From: Anaerolineales bacterium UBA3499
Lineage (GTDB): Bacteria; Chloroflexota; Anaerolineae; Anaerolineales; UBA11657
DNA: 64,000 bases
Reading direction: 5' to 3'
Assembly: GCA_002377585.1 (NCBI GenBank)
Contig: DFQC01000038.1
Coordinates: 29,604-93,603 of the forward strand
The notes under the pieces were generated by a model, which saw nothing but the letters and a program-made list of their open reading frames with translations, had not been told where the DNA came from and did no database searches. The position numbers were made by a program, and so were the translations under genes. This document shows positions 51,775 to 61,247 of the stretch, piece by piece. Every line of letters starts with the position of its first letter. The first letter of the stretch is position 1.

Positions 51775-52527
51775 TTAAGCCATTACCATACCACCATCAA
51801 CATTCAACACCTGACCGGTTATATATCCAGCTTTTTCTCCTGCAAGAAATACCACGGCTTCAGCTACTTCCTGGGGCTCACCCCATCGACCCAATGGTAT
51901 ATGCGATAGAGTTTTTTCCTTCAATTCATCAGGTAAATCGTCAGTTAAAGTAGTAGGAATAAAACCTGGTGCAACCACATTTACAGTAATTTTGCGTGAG
52001 GCAGTCTCTCGTGCCAACGATTTAGAAAACCCAATCATTCCTGATTTAGACGCAGCATAATTAGTCTGCCCAGCATTACCAGCAATACCCGACACTGAAC
52101 TTATGTTCACAATACGTCCATAGCGCTTGCGCATCATTGATTTAACAGCAGTCTTACAACAGTTGAATGTACTTTTCAAATTCACCTTCAATACTAAATC
52201 CCATTCCTCTTCTGACATACGCATTAGAAGCTGATCCCGTGTTGTTCCCGCATTGTTGACAAGTATGTCAAGATTTCCATACTTGTCCAATGCATAGTTG
52301 ATCAGGCCCTCTGCCTCAGATAGCACTGAGACATCTGCTTGAAACAAGGTAGCGTTATTACCCTTAGAGACAATCTTATCAACTGTTTCCTCAGCTCCTT
52401 CCAAGTCCGTAGCGTAATTAACTATCACCTGAGCACCATGACCCGCTAATGTTTCTGCAATCGCTCGGCCTATACCCCGCGATGAACCAGTTACTATTGC
52501 CACTCTATCTGTAAAATCATTTTTCAT
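51775..52527 (-). CDS. fabG: 3-oxoacyl-[acyl-carrier-protein] reductase, FabG
   Basis: Reduces 3-ketoacyl-ACP with NADPH in fatty-acid elongation. It is an SDR of about 250 residues: cofactor motif VTGSSRGIGRAIAE, NNAGTTRDQLLMRM, the catalytic YAASKSGMIGFSKSLA (Tyr-x3-Lys) and the C-terminal GYITGQVLNVDGGM, all FabG-like. The frame opens at 52557, but the ATG at 52527 gives the usual start (MKNDFTDRVAIVTG). The acyl-carrier-protein and condensing enzymes are not next to it. It pairs functionally with fabI at 11 kb. Confidence 0.9.
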   Translation of the reverse strand: MKNDFTDRVAIVTGSSRGIGRAIAETLAGHGAQVIVNYATDLEGAEETVDKIVSKGNNATLFQADVSVLSEAEGLINYALDKYGNLDILVNNAGTTRDQLLMRMSEEEWDLVLKVNLKSTFNCCKTAVKSMMRKRYGRIVNISSVSGIAGNAGQTNYAASKSGMIGFSKSLARETASRKITVNVVAPGFIPTTLTDDLPDELKEKTLSHIPLGRWGEPQEVAEAVVFLAGEKAGYITGQVLNVDGGMVMA

Positions 52528-52557
52528 TGTCAACACCAACTTGAATTTATATTTCAA

Positions 52558-52897
52558 AAATCACTGTTTGCTAGCTAACTGTTTGTTAGCTATATGATAG
52601 CTGCATTATACAGCAATTGCCCTCTCTAGAAACCACTATGGCAAAAGTATTATCAATACTCATGCCAATTTATTATCCCTACATAGGTAAATGAAATATT
52701 TTAGTTTATTTCTGATAACACTTTGTTAGACATTTCATACACTTTTCATATATTTCCAAGGTTATAATATACATACTCTGAAAAAGATTTCTATAAATAT
52801 GTGAATAGAGATTGTTATATACAGAGAAAAAATCAATCGGAAAGCTTGTGCAATGAAAAACACTGTTAATTTTTTATCAGAGTAGGAGGAATATATT
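52558..52897. other. Divergent intergenic region, fabG / efflux adaptor
   Basis: A 340-bp AT-rich region. Toward fabG (minus strand) there is a TATAAT at 52610-52605 and a hairpin/palindrome at 52572-52592. Toward the adaptor (plus strand) there is TATAAT at 52764-52769, about 130 bp before the start, which implies a long leader. I see no ORF in the remainder. Confidence 0.5.
52572..52592. promoter_or_regulatory. Palindrome in the fabG leader
   Basis: TAGCTAAC (52572-52579) and GTTAGCTA (52585-52592) are perfect inverted repeats around TGTTT. With the minus-strand TATAAT at 52610-52605, it falls just past the transcription start, a common place for a repressor site. It could also be a leader hairpin. 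Confidence 0.4.
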
Positions 52898-54784
52898 GTG
52901 AGTAAAATGAAGATTTTGGCTTGGATAGTTCTGACAACAATACTACTTGCAACCACTGCATGCCAAAGTGATCAAAATACAGCGGAAGAGGCTATTAATC
53001 TTCCAGCAATTACCCAAGACTATGGAGTGATTGCTGAAGGACAATTACTGCCACATCAACATGTTGATCTAGCTTTCAATATGGCAGGCAAAGTCACTGA
53101 GATACTACAAACTGAATCTAGTTTTGTTAGAAAGGGTCAAATTATTGCGCGATTAGATAATGAAGATAGTTTAAATGCTTCTCATGCTCAGGCTGAAGCC
53201 AATGCGAAACAAGCTCTTAATGCAGTAAGAGCAGCAGAGCTGGATTTAGAGCAGGCAAATAACAACGTACAACAGTCGGAAAATACTCTAGCTCAGGTAC
53301 AATTAGAACAACCACAAATAACACTTGAAAGCGCGCGTGCTCGACTGGAAGTCATAAGCGCTCAACAGTCATTGGACTCCCTGCAGGACACTGCTACATT
53401 GCTCCCTGCCCAAATCGAAAACGAAATACAATTAGCCCTTACGCGTATTCAGACGGCACAAGATTCTTTGCCCGCAATCGACAAACCAGATGTTCAATAT
53501 TATTCGCAACAAGTAGATTTAGCTCAAAACGCATTGGAACAATTAAGGTTAAATTCCACAATAATTGACATAGGTGCTTTGACTGACGCCGTAGACAGTA
53601 CTGCCGATTTAGTTGAAGACGAAAAGGAATTTCTGGATAAAGTCAAAAAGGCAATCGATGGGTGTCAAGTAAATGTTGACGGCGACGACTATACCAAATT
53701 GACATTTAGCCAAGACTTGACTTACAGAAACACACTTTACAAATCAGGAACTGTGTATGATGTGGAAAATTGGATTGCCGATGAGTTATTAGATGATTAT
53801 GATACCATCGTCAGCAAGGCAACGCTCACTTGTGATACCAGCCGCAAGGTGACCATAGATGGGCGCAAAACTACATTGGAGGATGCGCAAGAACGTTACA
53901 ATGATGTTGTTTCCCAGTACGATGAGGCAGTGGAACAATTGGAGAAATCTCGGCTACAAAACAATAAACTGATCAGCTCAGCTGAAAGTGATTTAGCAAA
54001 GGCACAACGTAACCTTGAATGGGCTCAAAGCGGAAAATATAGTCGGGAAGGGATTATAGCTGCTGCAAATCAGTCTGCTGATGACCCTGCTGTACCACAG
54101 TCAGTATCACTTGCAACCCAACAATTAGAGGCCGATATAAAATTAGCAACAGCACAATTATCAGACGCACGCAATCGACTAAGCGACCTGCAAGATGGTA
54201 TAGATCCTGATGCATTAGAATTATCAAAAGCAAACTTAGACCAAGCCCAGGCATACTTAAACTACACAGATACTCAAGTGGAGCAAATAAGCTTACGGAT
54301 ATCACAAGCAACAATCTCTGTAGAATTAGCAAAGGTAGGAGAAAAATCCGCCCTATTGTCACTCAATACAGCAAGAACACAAATGAGAGCTTCTCAAGCG
54401 GCCTTAGAATTAGCTACCCAAAACCTATCTCACAACGAATTAGTGGCGCCCTGGGACGGAACTATTGCGGAACTATCACTAACTTTAGACGAGTATGTAC
54501 AGCCAGGACAAACCATCTCCACTCTGGCTGACTTCTCAAGCTGGAAAGTTGAAACTGATAATCTGACTGAAATAGAAGTGCCGGTTGTATCTGTAGGCCA
54601 GAAGGTAAGCATAAATCCTGATGCGCTTCCAGAACTTGAATTAAACGGGATTGTTAGTTCAATCAGCCAATTGTATACAGAAAAGCGTGGTGATGTAACT
54701 TATACCGTTACTATAGATCTTGAAGAATCTGATCCGCGTTTAAGATGGGGAATGACAATGGTAGTTACTTTTCCTGACACATAA
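52898..54784 (+). CDS. Large lipoprotein efflux adaptor (HlyD/MacA-type) with inserted domain
   Basis: A 628-residue periplasmic adaptor. The signal peptide ends in a lipobox (LLATTAC, Cys22). Residues about 45-95 are the first half of a lipoyl/barrel-sandwich (VIAEGQLLPHQHVDLAF, RKGQIIARLDNED). A very long coiled-coil hairpin runs from about 95 to 490, and the second half follows (HNELVAPWDGTIAELSL), then a beta-barrel to the end. Within the hairpin, about residues 220-325 form a non-coiled insert with two cysteines (Cys256, Cys312). The length is far above the usual 350-450. AGGAGG precedes a GTG start. No ABC transporter genes are adjacent, so the partner is elsewhere. Confidence 0.82.
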   Translation: MSKMKILAWIVLTTILLATTACQSDQNTAEEAINLPAITQDYGVIAEGQLLPHQHVDLAFNMAGKVTEILQTESSFVRKGQIIARLDNEDSLNASHAQAEANAKQALNAVRAAELDLEQANNNVQQSENTLAQVQLEQPQITLESARARLEVISAQQSLDSLQDTATLLPAQIENEIQLALTRIQTAQDSLPAIDKPDVQYYSQQVDLAQNALEQLRLNSTIIDIGALTDAVDSTADLVEDEKEFLDKVKKAIDGCQVNVDGDDYTKLTFSQDLTYRNTLYKSGTVYDVENWIADELLDDYDTIVSKATLTCDTSRKVTIDGRKTTLEDAQERYNDVVSQYDEAVEQLEKSRLQNNKLISSAESDLAKAQRNLEWAQSGKYSREGIIAAANQSADDPAVPQSVSLATQQLEADIKLATAQLSDARNRLSDLQDGIDPDALELSKANLDQAQAYLNYTDTQVEQISLRISQATISVELAKVGEKSALLSLNTARTQMRASQAALELATQNLSHNELVAPWDGTIAELSLTLDEYVQPGQTISTLADFSSWKVETDNLTEIEVPVVSVGQKVSINPDALPELELNGIVSSISQLYTEKRGDVTYTVTIDLEESDPRLRWGMTMVVTFPDT

Positions 54785-54817
54785 TCATATTAGGTATTGC
54801 ACTACTTCATTATAGAA

Positions 54818-56353
54818 ATGAAAAGTATTTTAGAAAAATTAGACATCCACGAAAATAATCGGGGCTCCTGTTTTGGAACAGACGGATGGATATCCAACGA
54901 CGACGGCAGTCTCATCGTCTCTACTAATCCAACTAATGGTGAGATTATAGGTGCTGTAGAAACAGCATCCTCAAAATCATACGAACATATACTATCTGAA
55001 GCCAGCACCTCATTTGTTAATTGGAGAGAAAAACCAGCTCCACAACGTGGCCAGTTGATACGCGACCTAGGAAATGCCCTCCGCGAGAATCTAGAGCCAT
55101 TAGGAGAACTAATTTCACTAGAAATGGGGAAAATCTCACCTGAAGGAATAGGTGAAGTGCAAGAAATGATTGATATATGCGACTTTGCAGTTGGTTTATC
55201 CCGTCAACTTTACGGATTAACTATGCACTCAGAACGGCCAGGGCATCGCATGTATGAGCAATGGCACCCAATTGGACCCGTAGGAGTTATTACAGCTTTT
55301 AATTTTCCTGGAGCTCCATGGGCATGGAATGCAGCTATAGCTGCAGTTTGTGGCGATACAATTGTTTGGAAACCTTCTGAAATCACCCCACTGACAGCTG
55401 TTGCTATACAAAAAATAACAAATCGAGTGATGACAGACCATGAGACTAATGGAGTATTTAATCTATTAGTGGGTGATGGACCGTCCATTGGACAAACATT
55501 AGTTCAGGACAAGCGAATTCCCTTAATTTCTTTTACAGGCTCAATAGCTACAGGTCGAAAAGTCAGCGAACAAGTTGCTTCTCGACTCGGACAAAGTATT
55601 TTGGAGCTTGGCGGCAACAATGCAATAATAGTAACTAAAGATGCTGATATTGATCTCACAGTGCAAGCTGTGCTATTTGGTGCCGTGGGAACAACCGGGC
55701 AACGTTGCACTACCACTCGCAGATTAATTGCACATAGTTCGATAATTGATGAGCTGATAAACCGTGTTATTGAAGCGTATGCAAATGTTCCAATAGGAAA
55801 CCCTTTAGACAAAAATGTACTGATGGGTCCTATGATAAATGAAGAAGCAGTGAACCGTATGTTTAAAGCAGTGCAAAGAGCACAAGACAGTGGTGGAACT
55901 TTATTGTATGGGGGCAAAAGATTGCCAAAACTAGGGCCTTTGTTCGTTGAACCTGCAATAATACGTATGTCAGAGCAAACACCCCTGGTATGTGAAGAAA
56001 CATTCGCACCGATTTTGTACATAATGGATTATGAAAAACTTGATGATGCTATCAACATGCACAATTCAGTACCTCAGGGACTTTCCAGCGCCATCTTTAC
56101 AAGGAATATAAATACTGCTGAAAAATTTCTATCAGTAGGAGGATCAGACTGCGGTATAGCCAACGTTAATATTGGTACATCTGGAGCTGAGATTGGTGGT
56201 GCCTTTGGAGGCGAAAAAGACACAGGAGGTGGCCGAGAGTCTGGATCTGACGCATGGAAAGGATACATGCGTCGGCAGACCGTTACTATTAACTGGACAA
56301 ACAACTTGCCTCTATCACAAGGTATAAAATTCACAGAAAAGGAGAAGAGTTAA
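54818..56353 (+). CDS. Aldehyde dehydrogenase, ALDH7 (alpha-aminoadipic semialdehyde / P6C dehydrogenase) type
   Basis: Oxidises an aldehyde to the acid with NAD. Motifs: AFNFPGAPWAWNAAIAAVCG, VWKPSEITPLTA, FTGSIATGRKVSEQVA, the Glu of ILELGGNNAIIV, and the catalytic Cys in GTTGQRCTTTRRL, the ALDH7 hallmark. The ending GGAFGGEKDTGGGRESGSD also matches. ALDH7 acts on alpha-aminoadipic semialdehyde in lysine breakdown; other bacterial members act on different aldehydes. The open frame has a TTG at 54797, but the ATG at 54818 gives MKSILEKL and 511 residues. The stop overlaps the next start by 1 bp. Confidence 0.88.
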   Translation: MKSILEKLDIHENNRGSCFGTDGWISNDDGSLIVSTNPTNGEIIGAVETASSKSYEHILSEASTSFVNWREKPAPQRGQLIRDLGNALRENLEPLGELISLEMGKISPEGIGEVQEMIDICDFAVGLSRQLYGLTMHSERPGHRMYEQWHPIGPVGVITAFNFPGAPWAWNAAIAAVCGDTIVWKPSEITPLTAVAIQKITNRVMTDHETNGVFNLLVGDGPSIGQTLVQDKRIPLISFTGSIATGRKVSEQVASRLGQSILELGGNNAIIVTKDADIDLTVQAVLFGAVGTTGQRCTTTRRLIAHSSIIDELINRVIEAYANVPIGNPLDKNVLMGPMINEEAVNRMFKAVQRAQDSGGTLLYGGKRLPKLGPLFVEPAIIRMSEQTPLVCEETFAPILYIMDYEKLDDAINMHNSVPQGLSSAIFTRNINTAEKFLSVGGSDCGIANVNIGTSGAEIGGAFGGEKDTGGGRESGSDAWKGYMRRQTVTINWTNNLPLSQGIKFTEKEKS

Positions 56354-57294
56354 TGACTAATTTGCACATCCTGATTGCCGGCGGCAGCGGACTAATAGGC
56401 AGAGAACTGACGGCTGGACTACTCGAACTAGGACATAGTGTATCAATACTTAGTAGAAAACCCCAAGAAGTTAGAATGCCAGATCAAGTCAATGTCATTA
56501 AATGGGATGCGCGAACCCTATCTGGATGGGAACAAGAAATAGACAAAACCGATGCAGTTGTCCATTTAGCCGGTGAAAGCATAGCTGGAAGTGGATTGTT
56601 TGGCTTGTTTCCACAACGATGGACACCTTATAGAAAAGATTTAATATCAAGAAGTCGAATAGAATCCGGACAAGTATTAGCCAAAGCAGTAGAAGGTGCG
56701 CGAAACAAACCGCAAGTTTTTATTCAAGCTTCAGCTATAGGGTATTATGGGCCTTCCGACGCAGAAGTCATAACTGAGTCTCAAGCACAAGGCACTGATT
56801 TCGCAGCCCGAGTATGCCAATCATGGGAATCTTCAAGTGCAGTGATAGGAGTTGGAGTAAGGAGGATAGTAGCACGTTTTGGTTTGCCTTTAAGTATGAA
56901 GGGAGGCTTCTTACCCCGTATACTTTTCCCGTATAAGATGTTTGTGGGTGGTCCTATAGGAAATGGCAAGCAATACTATTCATGGATTCATATGGATGAC
57001 ACTGTCCAATCCCTAATATATCTTATAGAGAATGAAGAAACGTCAGGTGTTTTTAATATTACGTCTCCTAATCCTGTAACAAACTCTGAATTTGGAAGAG
57101 AGCTTGGTAATGTAATGGGACGTCCACACTGGATGCCAGTACCCCGACTAGCATTTCGGGCACTTTTCGGTGAAGTTGCAGATGTGGTAGTACACGGTCA
57201 ACGAGTTATACCAGAAAGATTAGAGAAAGCTGGATTTGCATTCCGCTATCCTAATATCGAAGAAGCTCTAGAAAGCACATTATCTGACAAATAA
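56353..57294 (+). CDS. TIGR01777-family NAD-dependent epimerase-like protein
   Basis: A 313-residue extended SDR. It has the N-terminal cofactor site IAGGSGLIGRELTAGLLELG, VVHLAGESIAG, QASAIGYYG, RIVARFGLPLS and the C-terminal DUF1731-like block PVPRLAFRALFGEVADVV, which together mark the TIGR01777 family (the family of E. coli YfcH). No biochemical role is established for the family. Its start shares one base with the ALDH stop, so the two genes are translationally coupled. Confidence 0.9.
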   Translation: MTNLHILIAGGSGLIGRELTAGLLELGHSVSILSRKPQEVRMPDQVNVIKWDARTLSGWEQEIDKTDAVVHLAGESIAGSGLFGLFPQRWTPYRKDLISRSRIESGQVLAKAVEGARNKPQVFIQASAIGYYGPSDAEVITESQAQGTDFAARVCQSWESSSAVIGVGVRRIVARFGLPLSMKGGFLPRILFPYKMFVGGPIGNGKQYYSWIHMDDTVQSLIYLIENEETSGVFNITSPNPVTNSEFGRELGNVMGRPHWMPVPRLAFRALFGEVADVVVHGQRVIPERLEKAGFAFRYPNIEEALESTLSDK

Positions 57295-57311
57295 CCTATC
57301 ACATAATCTCA

Positions 57312-59204
57312 CTAGTGAGGTTCTATTTCTAAATCATATATGATTATGGATTCGAGCCCACCAACTAAATTAAGCCGCTCACTATTTTCATGTGTGTACA
57401 ACCCAGTCACAAGGCGTACCTGCCCATTGACACTGACAGTGGGCACCTGGAATTCATGTACGTCTAACACGATTTCGTTAGTGTTCCAAGTAGTAGTAGG
57501 CCGCCGCCCAGATGCTGGCATACTATCGTGAGACGCTAACAAATTCCCGCCAGAATCTAATAAATGAACAAATACCACATAATCATTCTGTAGAATATCA
57601 TCCGTTGACCAAACAAGCGTGATAACCAGTTTGTCGCCAATAGATATAACTCTGACACCTGAATTTCCATTAACGGACAAATGCGCATGCTCCAATTTTG
57701 GCCCCAAAACAAAGGACCTGCCAACAAAAGAACTGCCTGATGCATGATAATAGTTTGAAGCGAAACGAATAAGTTCCAGTTTGCCAGTCACGTAATCTGC
57801 CTCTCGCACATACTGGCTATCTAAAATACCTAAAGTGGTTTTTTCTGCATCCCATTGTTGAGCGTCTATCGGAACAAACCAAAATCTACGATATTCTTTA
57901 GCAAGCGTTTTCAACTTATTAGTAATATCCATAGATTTCATACTAGGGCTATGGGGTAACATAGTACGATGTTGTATAACATCATTAAAATAATAGTCTT
58001 GAGCTGGGTCAGGAAAATTGGCGATGAATATATCACCTGGGTTGATTTCAGACTTTAATATTGAAGCCATCTCTCTTAATCCACGATTCTTGCTCCACTC
58101 TGGCACAAAATAATAATTGCGCAATCCATACCCTATCAATCCCATAAACACTATTACAAACACGGTTGACAATCTTCGTAACTCCACTCTCCTGACAACT
58201 AGATGCCAACTGGCAGCAAGTGTCACATACATCGCTGGAAATGCCATCAAAAAATAAAATGAGTTAAAAGTGCTGCGACGTAACAAAACTGCGTAAATAC
58301 CAGCAAGGGAAATTAGCGGCCATGCAATTAAAACTGCCGCCCATAGATGTTTACCGTTTCTATAAATATATGTTGCGCCAACTAGAAATAACAGCGTAAC
58401 AATTAAAGCTGCCCATGTAGACACACCATCAGGAACAACAGGTCCTAAAGCAAAATCCTTGGCTACTAATACAAGAAAATCACCTATTGCCATGTAGCTA
58501 GGGTCTGCAAGCTGACCACTTGAAAAAACTGGAAGAATTACTACCGCCCATGGCAACAAAATCAGTAGTATAGAAGCTATAGCAGAACACCAGCGATGCC
58601 AATATTTACCTCGATAACCAATCATATAAATGGCATGTGCAAGCAATCCAAACAAAGCGTAATAATGGCTGTACATTGCTAGTGATCCACTTATAATGTA
58701 TATCCACCAACTCCTCCACCTACCTCTCAGCATCATTGGCATATTGAGCGTAGCAATTAATACAAACACGATTGCCATCTGATACATGTTTCTCGTATCT
58801 TGTGCTAGCCATATCTGAAACGGATGAATAGCTGTTAAAATTGCAGCGCTAATGCCTGTATTTCTAGATACTGACACAACTCCAAATTTGTAGACTAAAA
58901 CCACCACGATCATACTGAATAAAACTGAGGGCAATCGTAACATCTTCTCGCTATCTCCAAACACACGAGTCCACATCTGAAGAGTCCAATAATGAAGTGG
59001 GGGCTGTGGGTCTCCCTCACGAACAATACGCTCAAGTATAGCCATTGGACCTGCTTCGTTCACCACATAATTCCATGAAAACGCTTCATCTCCACGCAAT
59101 TCTTGTGATCCCAGTTGATACATCCTAAGTGCAAATGCAGTTGTTATAATCAACACCATTGCCACATAAATGTTCTTACTCATACTGAATTTAGTAAAAA
59201 TCAT
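57312..59204 (-). CDS. Glycosyltransferase family 39-type integral membrane protein
   Basis: A 630-residue protein with about ten to twelve hydrophobic segments in the first two thirds. The acidic pair GDEAFSWNYV just after the first segment fits the catalytic Asp-Glu of GT39/ArnT-type enzymes, which use polyprenyl-phosphate sugars. The C-terminal ~200 residues are a soluble beta-rich domain (SVNGNSGVRVISIGDKLVIT). The frame opens at 59204; Met8 (59183) is also a plausible start. It converges on the TIGR01777 gene. A connection with the DprE1/E2 donor pathway is inference. Confidence 0.8.
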   Translation of the reverse strand: MIFTKFSMSKNIYVAMVLIITTAFALRMYQLGSQELRGDEAFSWNYVVNEAGPMAILERIVREGDPQPPLHYWTLQMWTRVFGDSEKMLRLPSVLFSMIVVVLVYKFGVVSVSRNTGISAAILTAIHPFQIWLAQDTRNMYQMAIVFVLIATLNMPMMLRGRWRSWWIYIISGSLAMYSHYYALFGLLAHAIYMIGYRGKYWHRWCSAIASILLILLPWAVVILPVFSSGQLADPSYMAIGDFLVLVAKDFALGPVVPDGVSTWAALIVTLLFLVGATYIYRNGKHLWAAVLIAWPLISLAGIYAVLLRRSTFNSFYFLMAFPAMYVTLAASWHLVVRRVELRRLSTVFVIVFMGLIGYGLRNYYFVPEWSKNRGLREMASILKSEINPGDIFIANFPDPAQDYYFNDVIQHRTMLPHSPSMKSMDITNKLKTLAKEYRRFWFVPIDAQQWDAEKTTLGILDSQYVREADYVTGKLELIRFASNYYHASGSSFVGRSFVLGPKLEHAHLSVNGNSGVRVISIGDKLVITLVWSTDDILQNDYVVFVHLLDSGGNLLASHDSMPASGRRPTTTWNTNEIVLDVHEFQVPTVSVNGQVRLVTGLYTHENSERLNLVGGLESIIIYDLEIEPH

Positions 59205-59212
59205 AGTCTATA

Positions 59213-61141
59213 TTAGTCTGCAATAGAGTCGGCAACTATCTCCGCCACATCCTTAATCTGTATCGTTTCGCCATCAGTTCTGTTGGCATCATTCATCATC
59301 ACCCTACAAAATGGGCACGCCACTGCTATGATATCAGCACCTGTACTCTTTGCTTCGGAAAGCCTCTCAGCGCTTACAGATTGGCGTCCAGGTTCCTCTT
59401 CCTTCCACATTTGACCACCCCCTGCTCCACAACAGAATGAATCTTGTTTATTGCGAGGCATCTCGGTTAACTGTACTCCTCCACTTTCGAGTACCGAGCG
59501 GGGATCATCAAAAATTCCATTATGTCTACCTAAATAACATGGGTCATGAAAAGTGATAGTTTTGTATTCCTCATTTTTCATACTCATATCAAGCATGCCA
59601 CTACTGATCAACTCACTAATAAGCGTAGTATGATGAATTACTTCAAAATCGCATCCGAACTGCACATATTCTGCACCAAGAGAATGCAGACAATGTGGAC
59701 ATGTAACTATAATTTTTCTTGCACTTACACTAGATAGTGTATCAATATTCTGAGAAGCCATTTCAAAAAATAAATATTCATGGCCCGAACGCCGAGCTGT
59801 ATCTCCGGTACAACATTCACGATCACCAAGGACAGCGTAATTGACATTCGCTGAATTTAGAATTTTTATGAAAGAGCGTGCCACCTCTTTTGCTATCGGA
59901 TCATAAGTCGCCGCACAACCAACCCAGTATAAATACTCAAAATTAGGGTTATCTTCAACGGTAGGCACATTGAGTCCAGCACACCAGGCCATTCTATCCT
60001 CATTTGCTTGCCAAGGATTGCCTTGACGCTCCATACCATTAAACGCATTTTGTAATGTATTAGGAAATTCTCCTGTTGTTAAAACTTGATATCGACGCAA
60101 ATCAACTATATCGAACATTGGCTCATTACCTACAGGACAGATATCTATACATGCTCCACACGTGGTGCACGCCCAAAGAGCCGAACTGCTAATAGCATTG
60201 TCAAGCAAAGGTTTAGTAGATTCACCTGCAGCAATTGCAGCCATATCTATATTTATCATATGTCTTTTGTTTACTTCCAAGGCTGCTGGAGAAAGGTCCT
60301 TACCTGTTACATAAGCTGGACAAACATCTTGACATCGATTACACATGATACAAGCAAAGGCATCAATTAATTGTGATTGACCTAATTGTTCAATTCTTTG
60401 CACCCCTAATTCTTGAATATCTTCATCTTCAAAATCAATTGGTGGCAATGCACCAAGCGAAGTTCTCTTTGGTTTTAACAAGTGATTGATAGGTGCTGCT
60501 ATCAGATGTATATGTTTGCTCAATGGAAAATAAGGTATGAAAACCAGAATACTACCAATACTTAGCCACCAGCCAATATGTTCCAAAGCAATTAAGGTGT
60601 CAAGCCTAAAGTGCGTCAAATTGATAGACAACATCGATGCAAAAGGCTGCCAAACATCTTGACCATGTAAAGCAATACCTGCACTCACACTAGCAATCCG
60701 AAAGCCTACATGTAAAAGTATAAAAAGATAAACAGCCAGCGAGTCATTTCTAATACGAGTCTTAACTCCTGGCTGCAACATAATATTCGATGCAAAATCT
60801 AATTTTCGTGATCTTACAACAAATCTTCTAACAAAGAAATATATCACTGATATTAGTATGAACAGAGTTACTATATCTGCACCGAGACGATACAATCTAC
60901 TTAATAGTCCTGTCCCGTTATATTGCATGCTGGGGGTAAAGCCATATATAAGATCTCCAATATTAACCAACACATAGTATAAGAAGCCCCAAACTATCAA
61001 AGCATGCAATAGACCTGTCACTGGCCGTGTACGAAAAACAGGTCGCTGCGATATTAATATCACTACTGACCGCCAAATGCGTAATGGTAACCCACTTAGT
61101 TCAAGGTCTGGATTGCCGCGTCTTATCACACCAAACAACAA
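59213..61141 (-). CDS. HdrD/GlpC-like Fe-S oxidoreductase with cytochrome-b-like membrane domain; N-terminus unresolved
   Basis: A membrane electron-transfer protein. From the TTG at 61141 it has several membrane segments (NarI/cytochrome-b-like), two 4Fe-4S motifs (CIMCNRCQDVCP starting at Cys264; CTTCGACIDICP), and two CCG modules (ECCTGD ... CPHC; FCCGAGGG ... CPFC). This is the HdrC/HdrB arrangement of heterodisulfide-reductase-like proteins. The real N-terminus lies further upstream: the same frame runs back from 61141 as a further hydrophobic helix (LLFVILVAVSFAFSW) to near 61222, with no ATG/GTG/TTG. An ATT at 61219 or a lost base after the ATG at 61242 could explain it. It is directly downstream of the DsbA-like gene. 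Confidence 0.85.
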   Translation of the reverse strand: MLFGVIRRGNPDLELSGLPLRIWRSVVILISQRPVFRTRPVTGLLHALIVWGFLYYVLVNIGDLIYGFTPSMQYNGTGLLSRLYRLGADIVTLFILISVIYFFVRRFVVRSRKLDFASNIMLQPGVKTRIRNDSLAVYLFILLHVGFRIASVSAGIALHGQDVWQPFASMLSINLTHFRLDTLIALEHIGWWLSIGSILVFIPYFPLSKHIHLIAAPINHLLKPKRTSLGALPPIDFEDEDIQELGVQRIEQLGQSQLIDAFACIMCNRCQDVCPAYVTGKDLSPAALEVNKRHMINIDMAAIAAGESTKPLLDNAISSSALWACTTCGACIDICPVGNEPMFDIVDLRRYQVLTTGEFPNTLQNAFNGMERQGNPWQANEDRMAWCAGLNVPTVEDNPNFEYLYWVGCAATYDPIAKEVARSFIKILNSANVNYAVLGDRECCTGDTARRSGHEYLFFEMASQNIDTLSSVSARKIIVTCPHCLHSLGAEYVQFGCDFEVIHHTTLISELISSGMLDMSMKNEEYKTITFHDPCYLGRHNGIFDDPRSVLESGGVQLTEMPRNKQDSFCCGAGGGQMWKEEEPGRQSVSAERLSEAKSTGADIIAVACPFCRVMMNDANRTDGETIQIKDVAEIVADSIAD

Positions 61142-61247
61142 GCGGAAATTACGCCAGCTAAAAGCGAATGAAACCGCAACTAAAATAACAAACAGTAGTT
61201 TTTCTGTTAGGCTGAGAATAAAGCACCGCGCTTATTTAACATAACAA

